A stretch of DNA of 12,799 nucleotides from Candidatus Methanophagales archaeon (GTDB lineage Archaea; Halobacteriota; Syntropharchaeia; Alkanophagales; Methanospirareceae), in assembly GCA_003601795.1 (NCBI GenBank), contig PIXU01000283.1:1-12799 (forward strand). Reading direction: 5' to 3'. Below are positions 5,464 to 11,923 of this stretch, one piece after another. Position 1 is the first letter of the stretch. Each line of letters begins with the position of its first letter. A program made the position numbers and the translations under genes. The notes beneath the pieces are model-generated. The model searched no databases. It saw nothing but the letters and a program-made list of their open reading frames with translations, and was not told the origin of the DNA.

Positions 5464-7008
5464 GTGATACTGAGCGTAGTCGAGCAGTTCCCTGTTCTTG
5501 TGATAGTAGTATCCTTGCTCTCGGCATTCACTATTTTGATTGCTGGCTGGCTGAACAAGAAGTCCTGCTGGGTCATCTCCTTCGCTACTATTCTCGTTCA
5601 ACTCGTAATGGCGGTGTTTATCCTGCATCATGTCCTTACTGTTGGAACCATACATTACTGGCTCGGCGGGTGGAGTCCACCCTGGGGCATAGAATACGTC
5701 GTTGATGCGTTGAATGCTTACATACTGGTCATCGTTCTTTCCTTAGCTTTAATCTGTGTCACGTATTCAAAGCGGAGCATAGCGCATGAACTGCCGCAAA
5801 AGATTGTCTCTTTTTATACTCTTTATCAACTCCTCGTCACTGGTCTGTGTGGCGTTACCGTAACCGGGGACATATTCAACATGTACGTGTTCATCGAGAT
5901 ATTTTCGCTGTCTGCGTACGCGTTAATAGCATCGAGGGGTAAAATAGCGCTGAAGGCGAGTTTTACTTACCTCGTATTGGGTTCTATCGGTGCTTGTTTC
6001 TTCTTGCTGGGGATAGGGTTTCTGTACTCGGTAACGGGCTCGCTGAACATGCATGACCTCTCGCTCATATTGCCGCCGCTATACGAAAACAAAGTAGTTC
6101 AAGCAGCTTTTGTCTTCTTCGTCGTGGGATTGAGCATAAAAATGGCACTCTTCCCGCTTCATACGTGGTTACCGGATGCGCATTCGTTTGCACCTTCGGA
6201 AATAAGTGCAATGCTTTCCGGCATTATTATTGAAGTTTCTACCTATGCGCTTATAAGAGTCAGTTTCTCTGTCTATACTGTGGCTTTCATCAAACTATTG
6301 CCTATATTCGATTTCCTTTGCTGGGTAGCGGCATTCGGCATAATCATTGGGTCGGTGCTTGCAATAGCGCAGTATAATCTGAAAAGGATGCTTGCATATT
6401 CCTCGGTTTCGCAGATGGGCTATATTATGCTTGCGGTTGGGCTTTCTACTTCCACCCATTCTGCACTTTGGGGCGGGCTGACCCCCGCATTGATGCACAT
6501 ACTTAACCACGCATTGATGAAAGGGTGTTTATTCCTTGTTGCAGGGGCGTTCATTTACAAGGCGGAGTTGTGGAATATAACGGATTTCCAGGGTTTGGGC
6601 AGGAAAATGCCCTATACCTGTGCGGCTTTTATGCTAGCTGCGATTTCAATGATTGGCGTGCCGCCAAGCGTGGGCTTCGTCTCAAAGGTGTATATAATAC
6701 TTGCCTGTTTAGAATCAGGTAAATTCATATTTGTGGCGGTTATGCTGCTCAGTTCACTGCTCAACCTCGTTTATTTCTGGCGTGTGATAGAAACGATGTA
6801 CATGAAGCGAGGAGAAGGCGAAGAAAGAAGTCATTCCCATTCGTCCTCAAGTAAAATAGATGAAATACCGCTTAGTATGCTTATTCCGGTATTAACGCTC
6901 GCAGGTCTCTGTATCATCATGGGTGTTGTCTGGCTTACTGAGATTCCCCTGCCCATACTCGACCAGGTTAACGCACTGTTTGGCTTAGGGAGGTATGCGA
7001 TACCATGA
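5464..7008 (+). CDS. mrpD: Antiporter subunit MrpD (MnhD/MbhH; NuoN/NuoM-like)
   Basis: A 514-residue proton/cation-translocating subunit with about 14 helices. Key residues of the family are visible: Glu145 in MYVFIEIFSLSAYA, Lys226 in LSIKMALFPLHTWLPDAHS, His344/His349/Lys353 in LMHILNHALMKG, and Lys408 in PPSVGFVSKVY. In the helix following the broken-helix motif the usual Lys is replaced by Glu257 (SGIIIEVSTYALIRV). The start is a GTG at 5464 with GGGGGGAAG 10-15 nt upstream; the next in-frame ATG would cut into a membrane helix. A His/Ser-rich loop, RSHSHSSSSK (455-464), lies between the last helices. The end overlaps the next gene by ATGA. Confidence 0.95.
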   Translation: MILSVVEQFPVLVIVVSLLSAFTILIAGWLNKKSCWVISFATILVQLVMAVFILHHVLTVGTIHYWLGGWSPPWGIEYVVDALNAYILVIVLSLALICVTYSKRSIAHELPQKIVSFYTLYQLLVTGLCGVTVTGDIFNMYVFIEIFSLSAYALIASRGKIALKASFTYLVLGSIGACFFLLGIGFLYSVTGSLNMHDLSLILPPLYENKVVQAAFVFFVVGLSIKMALFPLHTWLPDAHSFAPSEISAMLSGIIIEVSTYALIRVSFSVYTVAFIKLLPIFDFLCWVAAFGIIIGSVLAIAQYNLKRMLAYSSVSQMGYIMLAVGLSTSTHSALWGGLTPALMHILNHALMKGCLFLVAGAFIYKAELWNITDFQGLGRKMPYTCAAFMLAAISMIGVPPSVGFVSKVYIILACLESGKFIFVAVMLLSSLLNLVYFWRVIETMYMKRGEGEERSHSHSSSSKIDEIPLSMLIPVLTLAGLCIIMGVVWLTEIPLPILDQVNALFGLGRYAIP

Positions 7009-8519
7009 TGGAACAATTGATACCAATACCGTACAGACCGCTTTTGGCGATTTTATGCCCTGCAATTGGCTCTATATTTATTGTACTATTCGGCAAGCGC
7101 CCGAACATACGCGAGAGCTGGACAATGCTTGCGAGCATCGCGCAGTTTCTGATTGTCTTCTCCATGGTGCCAATCGTTATAGGGGGAAACGGCGAACCAA
7201 TCAAATACACGCTTTTCACTGCCTTCCCGAGCGTTGATTTTGGTTTCAGCGTAGATGCTTTTGGGCTTATTTTCGCGATTACCTCTTCTTTCCTCTGGAT
7301 TCTCGTCTCGTCCTATTCCATCGGATATATGCGGTCGCTGCACGAACATGCACAAACGCGATACTACTTCTGTTTCTGCTGGGCTATCTTCGGTGCGGTG
7401 GGCGTAGCGCTATCGGGGAATTTATTCACGATGTTTGTCTTCTATGAGATATTAACGGTTTCAACGTATCCATTGGTGGCGCATGACCAGACACCGGAAG
7501 CGCTATTTGCGGGTCGTAAATATCTTGCCTATCTGCTTACCGCCGGCGGTTTCTTCTTAGCCGCGGTGGTGATAACCTACTATTTTACAGGGACGACGGA
7601 TTTTGTGACGGGAGGAATACCAAACCTCGCTTCCGAAGCATCACGAACAGCGCTGATGGCACTATTCGCACTATTCCTCCTGGGGTTCATGAAAGCGGCA
7701 TGGATGCCTTTTCACTCCTGGCTTCCTACTGCTATGGTTGCGCCAACGCCCGTGAGTGCGCTACTGCATGCAGTCGCAGTGGTGAAGGCGGGCGTGTTTG
7801 GTATTGTGCGCGTGGTGTGTTACATATACGGAGTGGATTTGATGCACGGACTTGGCCTTGGATTAGTACTGGCTTGTTTAGCTACTTTTACGATTATCGT
7901 CGCAAATTTGTTCGCTCTTGCGCAGGACAATCTTAAAAGAAGGCTTGCATACTCCACGATAAACCAGCTATCGCTGATTATCTTTGGTGTTGCGTTATTA
8001 TCCCCCGAGGGAATAGAAGGAGCGATGATGCACATCCCTTTCCATGGGTTCATGAAGATAACGCTGTTCATGTGTGCGGGAGCGATAATAGTAGTATCGG
8101 GGAAGAAGAACATAAGCGAGATGGCGGGCATAGGGAAGGAAATGCCCGTGACGATGATAGCATTCACTATCGGTGCACTGGGGATGTGTGCACTCCCGCC
8201 AACTGCGGGGTATATAACGCATCATTTTTTTGTTCACGGCTGTGAAGAAGCAGGAGGAACAATGTCGTTTTTCCCTTATGTCCTCTTGATAGCTGCTATA
8301 CTCGATGTGATGTATTTTTTCCCCATTATATACACCGCATTCTTTGCGAAGTCAGAAGGAAGCAGCGGGAGCAAAATAAATGAAGCACCCCTTTTTATGC
8401 TCGTTCCCATAGCCATAACTGCAACTGTTTCCATTATATTCTTCTTTTACCCGGATTTGTTTCATATATCCGAGCTCGTGGAAACGGCGGTTAGTAGTTT
8501 AGGAGGTGTGCATCCGTAA
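7005..8519 (+). CDS. Second MrpD/NuoL-like antiporter subunit (MbsH'- or MrpA-N-like)
   Basis: A 504-residue paralogue of the previous protein with about 14 helices. It keeps Glu148 (MFVFYEILTVSTYPLVAHDQ), Lys230 with His237 (MKAAWMPFHSWLPTAMVAP), Lys261 (LLHAVAVVKAGVFGIVRV) and Lys351. In the later half-channel helix, where relatives usually have Lys, it has His406-His407 (PPTAGYITHHFF). The PTPVSALLHAVAVVKAGV motif is closer to NuoL/MrpA than to MrpD. The protein stops without the long lateral helix that NuoL and MrpA carry. The start ATG 7005 overlaps the mrpD stop as ATGA and is preceded by GGGAGGT at 6988-6994. Two antiporter-type subunits would give the complex two ion channels. Assigning it to the MbsH' or MrpA lineage is inference. 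Confidence 0.9.
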   Translation: MMEQLIPIPYRPLLAILCPAIGSIFIVLFGKRPNIRESWTMLASIAQFLIVFSMVPIVIGGNGEPIKYTLFTAFPSVDFGFSVDAFGLIFAITSSFLWILVSSYSIGYMRSLHEHAQTRYYFCFCWAIFGAVGVALSGNLFTMFVFYEILTVSTYPLVAHDQTPEALFAGRKYLAYLLTAGGFFLAAVVITYYFTGTTDFVTGGIPNLASEASRTALMALFALFLLGFMKAAWMPFHSWLPTAMVAPTPVSALLHAVAVVKAGVFGIVRVVCYIYGVDLMHGLGLGLVLACLATFTIIVANLFALAQDNLKRRLAYSTINQLSLIIFGVALLSPEGIEGAMMHIPFHGFMKITLFMCAGAIIVVSGKKNISEMAGIGKEMPVTMIAFTIGALGMCALPPTAGYITHHFFVHGCEEAGGTMSFFPYVLLIAAILDVMYFFPIIYTAFFAKSEGSSGSKINEAPLFMLVPIAITATVSIIFFFYPDLFHISELVETAVSSLGGVHP

Positions 8520-8522
8520 GAA

Positions 8523-8930
8523 ATGATCCTGATAGATGAACCCTTGATGTACGCTTTCGTTGCGTTCTGGATAATATGGGTGGCAGTTCGTAGAAAAGAA
8601 CCAGGGAGATGGCTCATAAAGTTCTGTGAAGGACCGCTGATGACATTTGCGAGATTTATTGATTTTTATGTGATGAGAATGGCAGGTTTTTTCGTCTGGG
8701 TCAGCAAGAATCCGATGGTGGCGTTGAGGATAAAGGAAAAAGAGGTGAGGTTGAAGGTGGAGAAACCGGTTATTACTCCGAAAAAGGCAGAGGAATATGA
8801 ACGTGGCTTAGAAGAGGTAAGGATAAGATATACGAAGGAGCTTCCCAGATTGTCCTTAGGCGCCTCTATACTCTTGATTCTTCTGTTTTTCCTGGTTTAT
8901 TTGGCGATGTATTTGCTGACTGTGCATTAA
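8523..8930 (+). CDS. Two-helix membrane protein, candidate lateral-helix subunit of the antiporter
   Basis: A 135-residue protein ending the operon. Helix 1 spans about 7-22 (MYAFVAFWIIWVAV) and helix 2 about 111-132 (SLGASILLILLFFLVYLAMY). Between them lies a long amphipathic stretch rich in Arg, Phe and Trp (29-60: RWLIKFCEGPLMTFARFIDF and onward), then a charged segment with KEKEVRLKVEK and EEYERGLEEVRIRYTKE. The ATG at 8523 lies 3 nt after the previous stop, with AGGAGGTG at 8501-8508. In MBH, the small subunit MbhI carries the lateral helix that braces MbhH. Neither antiporter subunit here appears to have one, so this protein may take that role. I see no sequence motif that proves it; operon position and architecture are the evidence. 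Confidence 0.75.
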   Translation: MILIDEPLMYAFVAFWIIWVAVRRKEPGRWLIKFCEGPLMTFARFIDFYVMRMAGFFVWVSKNPMVALRIKEKEVRLKVEKPVITPKKAEEYERGLEEVRIRYTKELPRLSLGASILLILLFFLVYLAMYLLTVH

Positions 8931-9201
8931 AATTATTTGAGACACAGACAGATTTACACGGCACGGACTTATTTAAGTTTAACATTGTCAATTATTATCA
9001 TCTTCTCCTCAGGCTCTTCTTCAGGCGTTTTATCAGCTATTTTATCTTCTTCCCTTAACATTAACACTTCGTTTTTGTCTCTGTATATAATGTATGGTAT
9101 AACTTCCTTCTATTTAATCGGTGTCAATAATAAGTCTTTTTAAACGATAGGAGCATAGTGAAATTGTACAGTTGCTTCGTTAAGAGAGGGATGAAGGATA
9201 A
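8931..9201. other. Intergenic region with a coding-like minus-strand remnant
   Basis: No established gene is seen between the end of the mrp operon and the CBS gene. The minus strand is open from 9109 down to TAA at 8971-8969 and reads as a charged protein (for example IIYRDKNEVLMLREEDKIAD), but it has no convincing start: only ATG 9061 or GTG 9067, giving about 30 residues. It may be a tiny gene or a decayed C-terminus. The plus strand is Ser/Ile-rich over the same bases, as expected for the antisense of a Glu/Lys-rich frame. Confidence 0.3.
9137..9145 (+). promoter_or_regulatory. Possible TATA box for the stand-alone CBS gene
   Basis: TTTTTAAAC lies about 57-65 nt before the ATG at 9202, which would give a leader of about 35 nt. 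It is preceded by AATAATAAG. The match is only moderate and also reads as an A+T box on the other strand. Confidence 0.3.
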
Positions 9202-9597
9202 ATGGATTTATCAAAAGAGAAGAGGGTAAGAGATGTGATGACGAGGGGTGTTGTTACGGTATCGTTTGACACGCCGGTAAGCGAAATTGCAAAACTCCTG
9301 GTAAGAGAGTGCATATCAGGTATCGCGGTAACGGCGCCAGATGGCGAGGTGGTGGGAGTTATATCGGAGATAGATATTATTAAAGTTTTTGACAAAGATT
9401 GGAGCAAATTAACGGCAGAAGACGTTATGTCCTCCGTTGTGAGGACAATAGACCCTGAAACGACGTTAAGAAAAGCTGCAGATATTATGCGCGATTTGAA
9501 CGTCCACCGGTTATTGATTCTTTCTCTAAGGCCCGCTTATGGCGTTCCCATAGGGATATTAACGGCAAGTGACATACTAAGAGCGAGCGTCGAGTAA
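9202..9597 (+). CDS. Two-CBS-domain protein
   Basis: A 131-residue cytosolic protein that is essentially one pair of CBS motifs (a Bateman module), a fold that commonly binds adenine nucleotides or S-adenosylmethionine and regulates partner proteins. Motif 1 covers about residues 9-66 (VRDVMTRGVVTVSFDTPVSE; SGIAVTAPDGEVVGVISEID). Motif 2 covers about 72-130 (AEDVMSSVVRTIDPETTLRK; VHRLLILSLRPAYGVPIGIL). The ATG at 9202 is preceded by GAAGGAT. It is only distantly similar to the minus-strand CBS pairs downstream, so it is not part of their duplication. No partner domain is attached and the ligand cannot be read from the sequence. It is transcribed alone, or at most with readthrough from the antiporter operon. 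Confidence 0.9.
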   Translation: MDLSKEKRVRDVMTRGVVTVSFDTPVSEIAKLLVRECISGIAVTAPDGEVVGVISEIDIIKVFDKDWSKLTAEDVMSSVVRTIDPETTLRKAADIMRDLNVHRLLILSLRPAYGVPIGILTASDILRASVE

Positions 9598-9625
9598 AAA
9601 ACCACGAGATTAACCACCAGAGGAT

Positions 9626-9674
9626 GATGTCAGATACAGGGCTGACTTGCATCATGTATCATGTATCTTGCATC
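9626..9674. repeat. Heptamer hairpin between convergent CBS genes (copy 1)
   Basis: Plus-strand units GATGTCA (9626-9632) and GATACAG (9633-9639) face minus-oriented units TTGCATC, ATGTATC, ATGTATC, TTGCATC (9647-9674), all in 7-nt phase within each arm. GTCAG/CTGAC (9629-9633/9642-9646) forms an inner stem. It may serve as a bidirectional terminator for the two convergent genes. The same unit family recurs at 10436-10498. Confidence 0.65.
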
Positions 9675-9677
9675 TTT

Positions 9678-10070
9678 TTAAAAGTAGAACTCTCTTACAT
9701 ATTCCGGCTTCCTTGTCAACAGGTCGCGAATACTTACGATACCCACGAGCATCCCCTCTTCAACCACGGGCAGTCGTTTTATGCGCTTTCGCGCAGCGAG
9801 TTTGCACGCTTCGTCCACGGATGTTTCCGCCTCGATGGTAACCAGCGGGAATGCCATTATCTCTTTTGCCTTCACTTCGCTTGCCCTTCTATCTTTCAAT
9901 AGAACTTTCAATGCGATGTCGCGCTCCGTAATAATTCCCGCTGGTTTGCCCTCTGAGGTTATCACTACACTCCCCACGCCTAACTCGTCCATATCTTCCG
10001 CTATTTTAGTTACTATCGCATCTTCATCTTCAGTGATGATTGGACGGCTCATCATCTCCTTGACTTTCAT
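9678..10070 (-). CDS. Two-CBS-domain protein, duplicate of the modules in the 470-residue protein
   Basis: A 130-residue soluble protein made of two CBS motifs: KVKEMMSRPIITEDEDAIVT with GSVVITSEGKPAGIITERDI (about 2-60), and EVKAKEIMAFPLVTIEAETS with RIKRLPVVEEGMLVGIVSIR (about 64-123). It ends RKPEYVREFYF. It is nearly the same protein as the last CBS pair of the 470-residue protein at 10503-11915, which ends RKPECVREFYF, and the DNA is also alike, so the genes share a recent duplication. The ATG at 10070 is preceded by GAGGAGG (10087-10081). It is divergently transcribed from the small membrane protein gene at 10183. The likely role is ligand-dependent regulation of another protein; the partner is unknown. 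Confidence 0.92.
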   Translation of the reverse strand: MKVKEMMSRPIITEDEDAIVTKIAEDMDELGVGSVVITSEGKPAGIITERDIALKVLLKDRRASEVKAKEIMAFPLVTIEAETSVDEACKLAARKRIKRLPVVEEGMLVGIVSIRDLLTRKPEYVREFYF

Positions 10071-10118
10071 CTTTTATTTTCCTCCTCTTTTACTTTTTTC
10101 TTATATCATCTTACATCA

Positions 10119-10127
10119 AATTAAATA
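10119..10127 (-). promoter_or_regulatory. Possible TATA box for the minus-strand CBS gene
   Basis: Read on the minus strand, TATTTAATT lies about 50 nt before the ATG at 10070, which would place the start of transcription near 10095 and the GGAGG inside the leader. It is nearly back-to-back with the plus-strand promoter. It lacks a clear purine-rich BRE, so support is weak. Confidence 0.3.
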
Positions 10128-10142
10128 CCGAAATATTTATAA
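10128..10142 (+). promoter_or_regulatory. BRE/TATA promoter of the 81-residue membrane protein
   Basis: CCGAAA (10128-10133) followed by TATTTATAA (10134-10142) is a very good archaeal BRE/TATA element. Expected initiation is near 10165, giving a short leader that carries AGGTAGGTGAG before the ATG at 10183. A second TTATTTATA at about 10151-10159 is too close to the start codon for a leadered transcript. Confidence 0.65.
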
Positions 10143-10182
10143 GATATAAGTTATTTATATTTGAATAGGTAGGTGAGAAAGA

Positions 10183-10428
10183 ATGGGAAGTAAATTTATA
10201 AGTGCACTGAAATGTTTTTTCAAATGCCCTGCAGATGCGATGAGGCTTATGTTGCGTTTGAATCCTCCTTATGACTCACAAGCAGTGGAAGCAGTAAAGA
10301 CGCATTGCCCAGGGGTAGAAGTAGAAAGTGTAGGGTTTTACGCCGGGCTTTTTCTTGCGCTCGTCTTTCTTGCTCTCTGCGTGCTGGCGTATATATTATC
10401 GCTGCTTTATGGTATGGGGGGTATATAA
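10183..10428 (+). CDS. Small single-helix membrane protein, unknown function
   Basis: An 81-residue protein with a Cys-containing basic N-terminus (KFISALKCFFKCPADAMRLM), a soluble middle (NPPYDSQAVEAVKTHCPGVE) and one C-terminal membrane helix at about 53-76 (YAGLFLALVFLALCVLAYIL). Three cysteines (11, 15, 42) lie before the helix. The ATG at 10183 follows AGGTGAG, and a strong BRE/TATA promoter lies just upstream, which supports a real, probably well expressed gene. It stands alone between two minus-strand CBS genes. I do not recognise the family. Its lone tail helix suggests anchoring at the membrane with the N-terminal part exposed to the cytoplasm. Confidence 0.7.
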   Translation: MGSKFISALKCFFKCPADAMRLMLRLNPPYDSQAVEAVKTHCPGVEVESVGFYAGLFLALVFLALCVLAYILSLLYGMGGI

Positions 10429-10435
10429 AGAAGAT

Positions 10436-10498
10436 GATGCAGGATGCCAGATACCAGATACAGGTTTGTCTTGCATCCTGTATCCTGCATCTTTCATC
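10436..10498. repeat. Heptamer hairpin after convergent genes (copy 2)
   Basis: Four plus units GATGCAG, GATGCCA, GATACCA, GATACAG (10436-10463) face four minus-oriented units TTGCATC, CTGTATC, CTGCATC, TTTCATC (10471-10498). Perfect stems: GATGCAGGAT (10436-10445) with ATCCTGCATC (10482-10491), and GATACAGG (10457-10464) with CCTGTATC (10477-10484). It lies between convergent genes, like copy 1, and beside the equivalent 3' end of a duplicated CBS module. Confidence 0.75.
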
Positions 10499-10502
10499 TT
10501 CA

Positions 10503-11915
10503 CTAAAAGTAGAATTCCCGTACACACTCCGGCTTCCTTGTCAACAGCTCTCGAGTAGTAGCAATGCCCATGAGTACTCCATTTTCGACCACAGGCAGTC
10601 TCTTTATGTGCGTCTTTGCCACAAGCTTGCACATTTCGTCTACTGATGCTTCTGGCTTGATGGTTACCAGAGGGAATGCCATTATTTCTTTTGCTTTTAC
10701 TTCGCTTGCCCTTCTATCCGTTAATAGCACTTTCAACGCGATGTCGCGCTCCGTAATAATGCCTGCGGGTTTTCCTCCCGAGGTTATCACTGCGCACTCT
10801 GCTCCCATGTCCATATCCTCAGCTATTTTAGTGACCACCGTGTCCTCATCTTCAGTTACGATTGAACGAGTCATTATATCCCTGACGGTAATCTTCCCTT
10901 TTTCTTCCCTTTTCTCCATTCTAAACAGAAAATAGGGGACTGCCAAACGGATTGCCTGTTTACATCTACTTGCTAAAGACCGCGCTTCTGGATGGTTGTA
11001 AAATCTTTTTACACACCCCGGCTTCTTTGTCAGGATGTTTCCGATACTCACAACACCGATGAGCACATCGTGTTCAACTACCGGCAACCTTTTTATGCCC
11101 CTCTTTGCTACGAGTTCACATGCTTCTTTAACTGACGTTTGGGGCTCGATAGTAATCAAGGGGAACGCCATTATTTCTTTTGCTTTTACTTCGCTTGCCC
11201 TTCTATTCCTTAATAGGACTCGTGAGACGAGATCCCTGTCAGTAATAATGCCTGCGGGTTTTCCTTCTGAGGTTATCACCACGCCTCCTACCCCCCGTTC
11301 TGCCATGTCCTTCGCTATCTCGGTAACCAAAACCTCTTCATCTTCTGTGATGATTGGACGTGTCATTATATCTCGGGCTTTCATCAAATCAATTCGCTTA
11401 TGTGGATAGTCCATGCCCTCCAGGGGTTCTACCCCCTCTCTCACATATAGCGTGAGTTCCTGAAACGAAGTCATTCTCTTATGCCCTGTTTCCGAAAAGT
11501 CTTCATCTGCCGCCAGATCAAAATCAAGTTCATATCTGCCAGGACTCGGCGGTATGAAATCTAATATCGCCACCTCGCCCTTGTGAGTTGCCGTGTATCT
11601 TCCCAAAAATCGCTGACCGGTATAAGCAGTCTTGAACTCCGAAGCGAACTCCATAAATGACCTCCCCTCAGTGAACAAAACCTTTCCCATGTGATCAGCA
11701 ATGGTCAACCTGTAATTATTGAATTGAAGCCCGATAGAGGGTTCGTATTCATACCACTTAACCGTCTCACTAAACCTGAAAACGAGCCCTACTCTGCACC
11801 ATTTCTGTGAGGTTGTTATTTTAAAAGAGCCGGATATTCGTATCTTCCCGCTCTTCTTATCGCCTTCAAACCTCCCCACTTCCCTTTCCGAAGATATTTT
11901 TCTCCACCAGCTCAT
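10503..11915 (-). CDS. Novel beta-rich domain fused to four CBS motifs
   Basis: A 470-residue cytosolic protein. Residues 1 to about 172 form an unrecognised domain with many predicted strands (SGKIRISGSFKITTS, WCRVGLVFRFSE, GEVAILDFIPPSPGRYELDF, FQELTLYVREG), suggesting a beta sandwich. CBS pair 1 spans about 178-298 (KARDIMTRPIITEDEEVLVT; KEIMAFPLITIEPQTS). A basic linker, 300-340, follows. CBS pair 2 spans about 342-463 (ITVRDIMTRSIVTEDEDTVV; KEIMAFPLVTIKPEAS). The pairs are duplicates of each other and of the protein at 9678-10070. The ATG at 11915 follows TAGGAAAAGCG and lies 8 nt after the stop of the membrane protein gene, so the two form an operon. The architecture suggests a nucleotide-sensing regulator acting on that membrane protein; this is inference. 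The ligand is unknown. Confidence 0.9.
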   Translation of the reverse strand: MSWWRKISSEREVGRFEGDKKSGKIRISGSFKITTSQKWCRVGLVFRFSETVKWYEYEPSIGLQFNNYRLTIADHMGKVLFTEGRSFMEFASEFKTAYTGQRFLGRYTATHKGEVAILDFIPPSPGRYELDFDLAADEDFSETGHKRMTSFQELTLYVREGVEPLEGMDYPHKRIDLMKARDIMTRPIITEDEEVLVTEIAKDMAERGVGGVVITSEGKPAGIITDRDLVSRVLLRNRRASEVKAKEIMAFPLITIEPQTSVKEACELVAKRGIKRLPVVEHDVLIGVVSIGNILTKKPGCVKRFYNHPEARSLASRCKQAIRLAVPYFLFRMEKREEKGKITVRDIMTRSIVTEDEDTVVTKIAEDMDMGAECAVITSGGKPAGIITERDIALKVLLTDRRASEVKAKEIMAFPLVTIKPEASVDEMCKLVAKTHIKRLPVVENGVLMGIATTRELLTRKPECVREFYF

Positions 11916-11923
11916 CGCTTTTC

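Noticed and set aside
5394..5705. Plus-strand frame overlapping the start of mrpD
   Set aside because: Out of frame with mrpD and without a recognisable product; mrpD homology begins close to its GTG.
9626..10498. CRISPR array
   Set aside because: Units are 7 nt with no spacers and lie in opposing arms, so this is hairpin-forming periodic repeat DNA.
10564..11409. Two plus-strand open frames of about 120 codons over the CBS modules
   Set aside because: Both are shadows of the duplicated CBS modules. They resemble each other only because the coding strand is duplicated.
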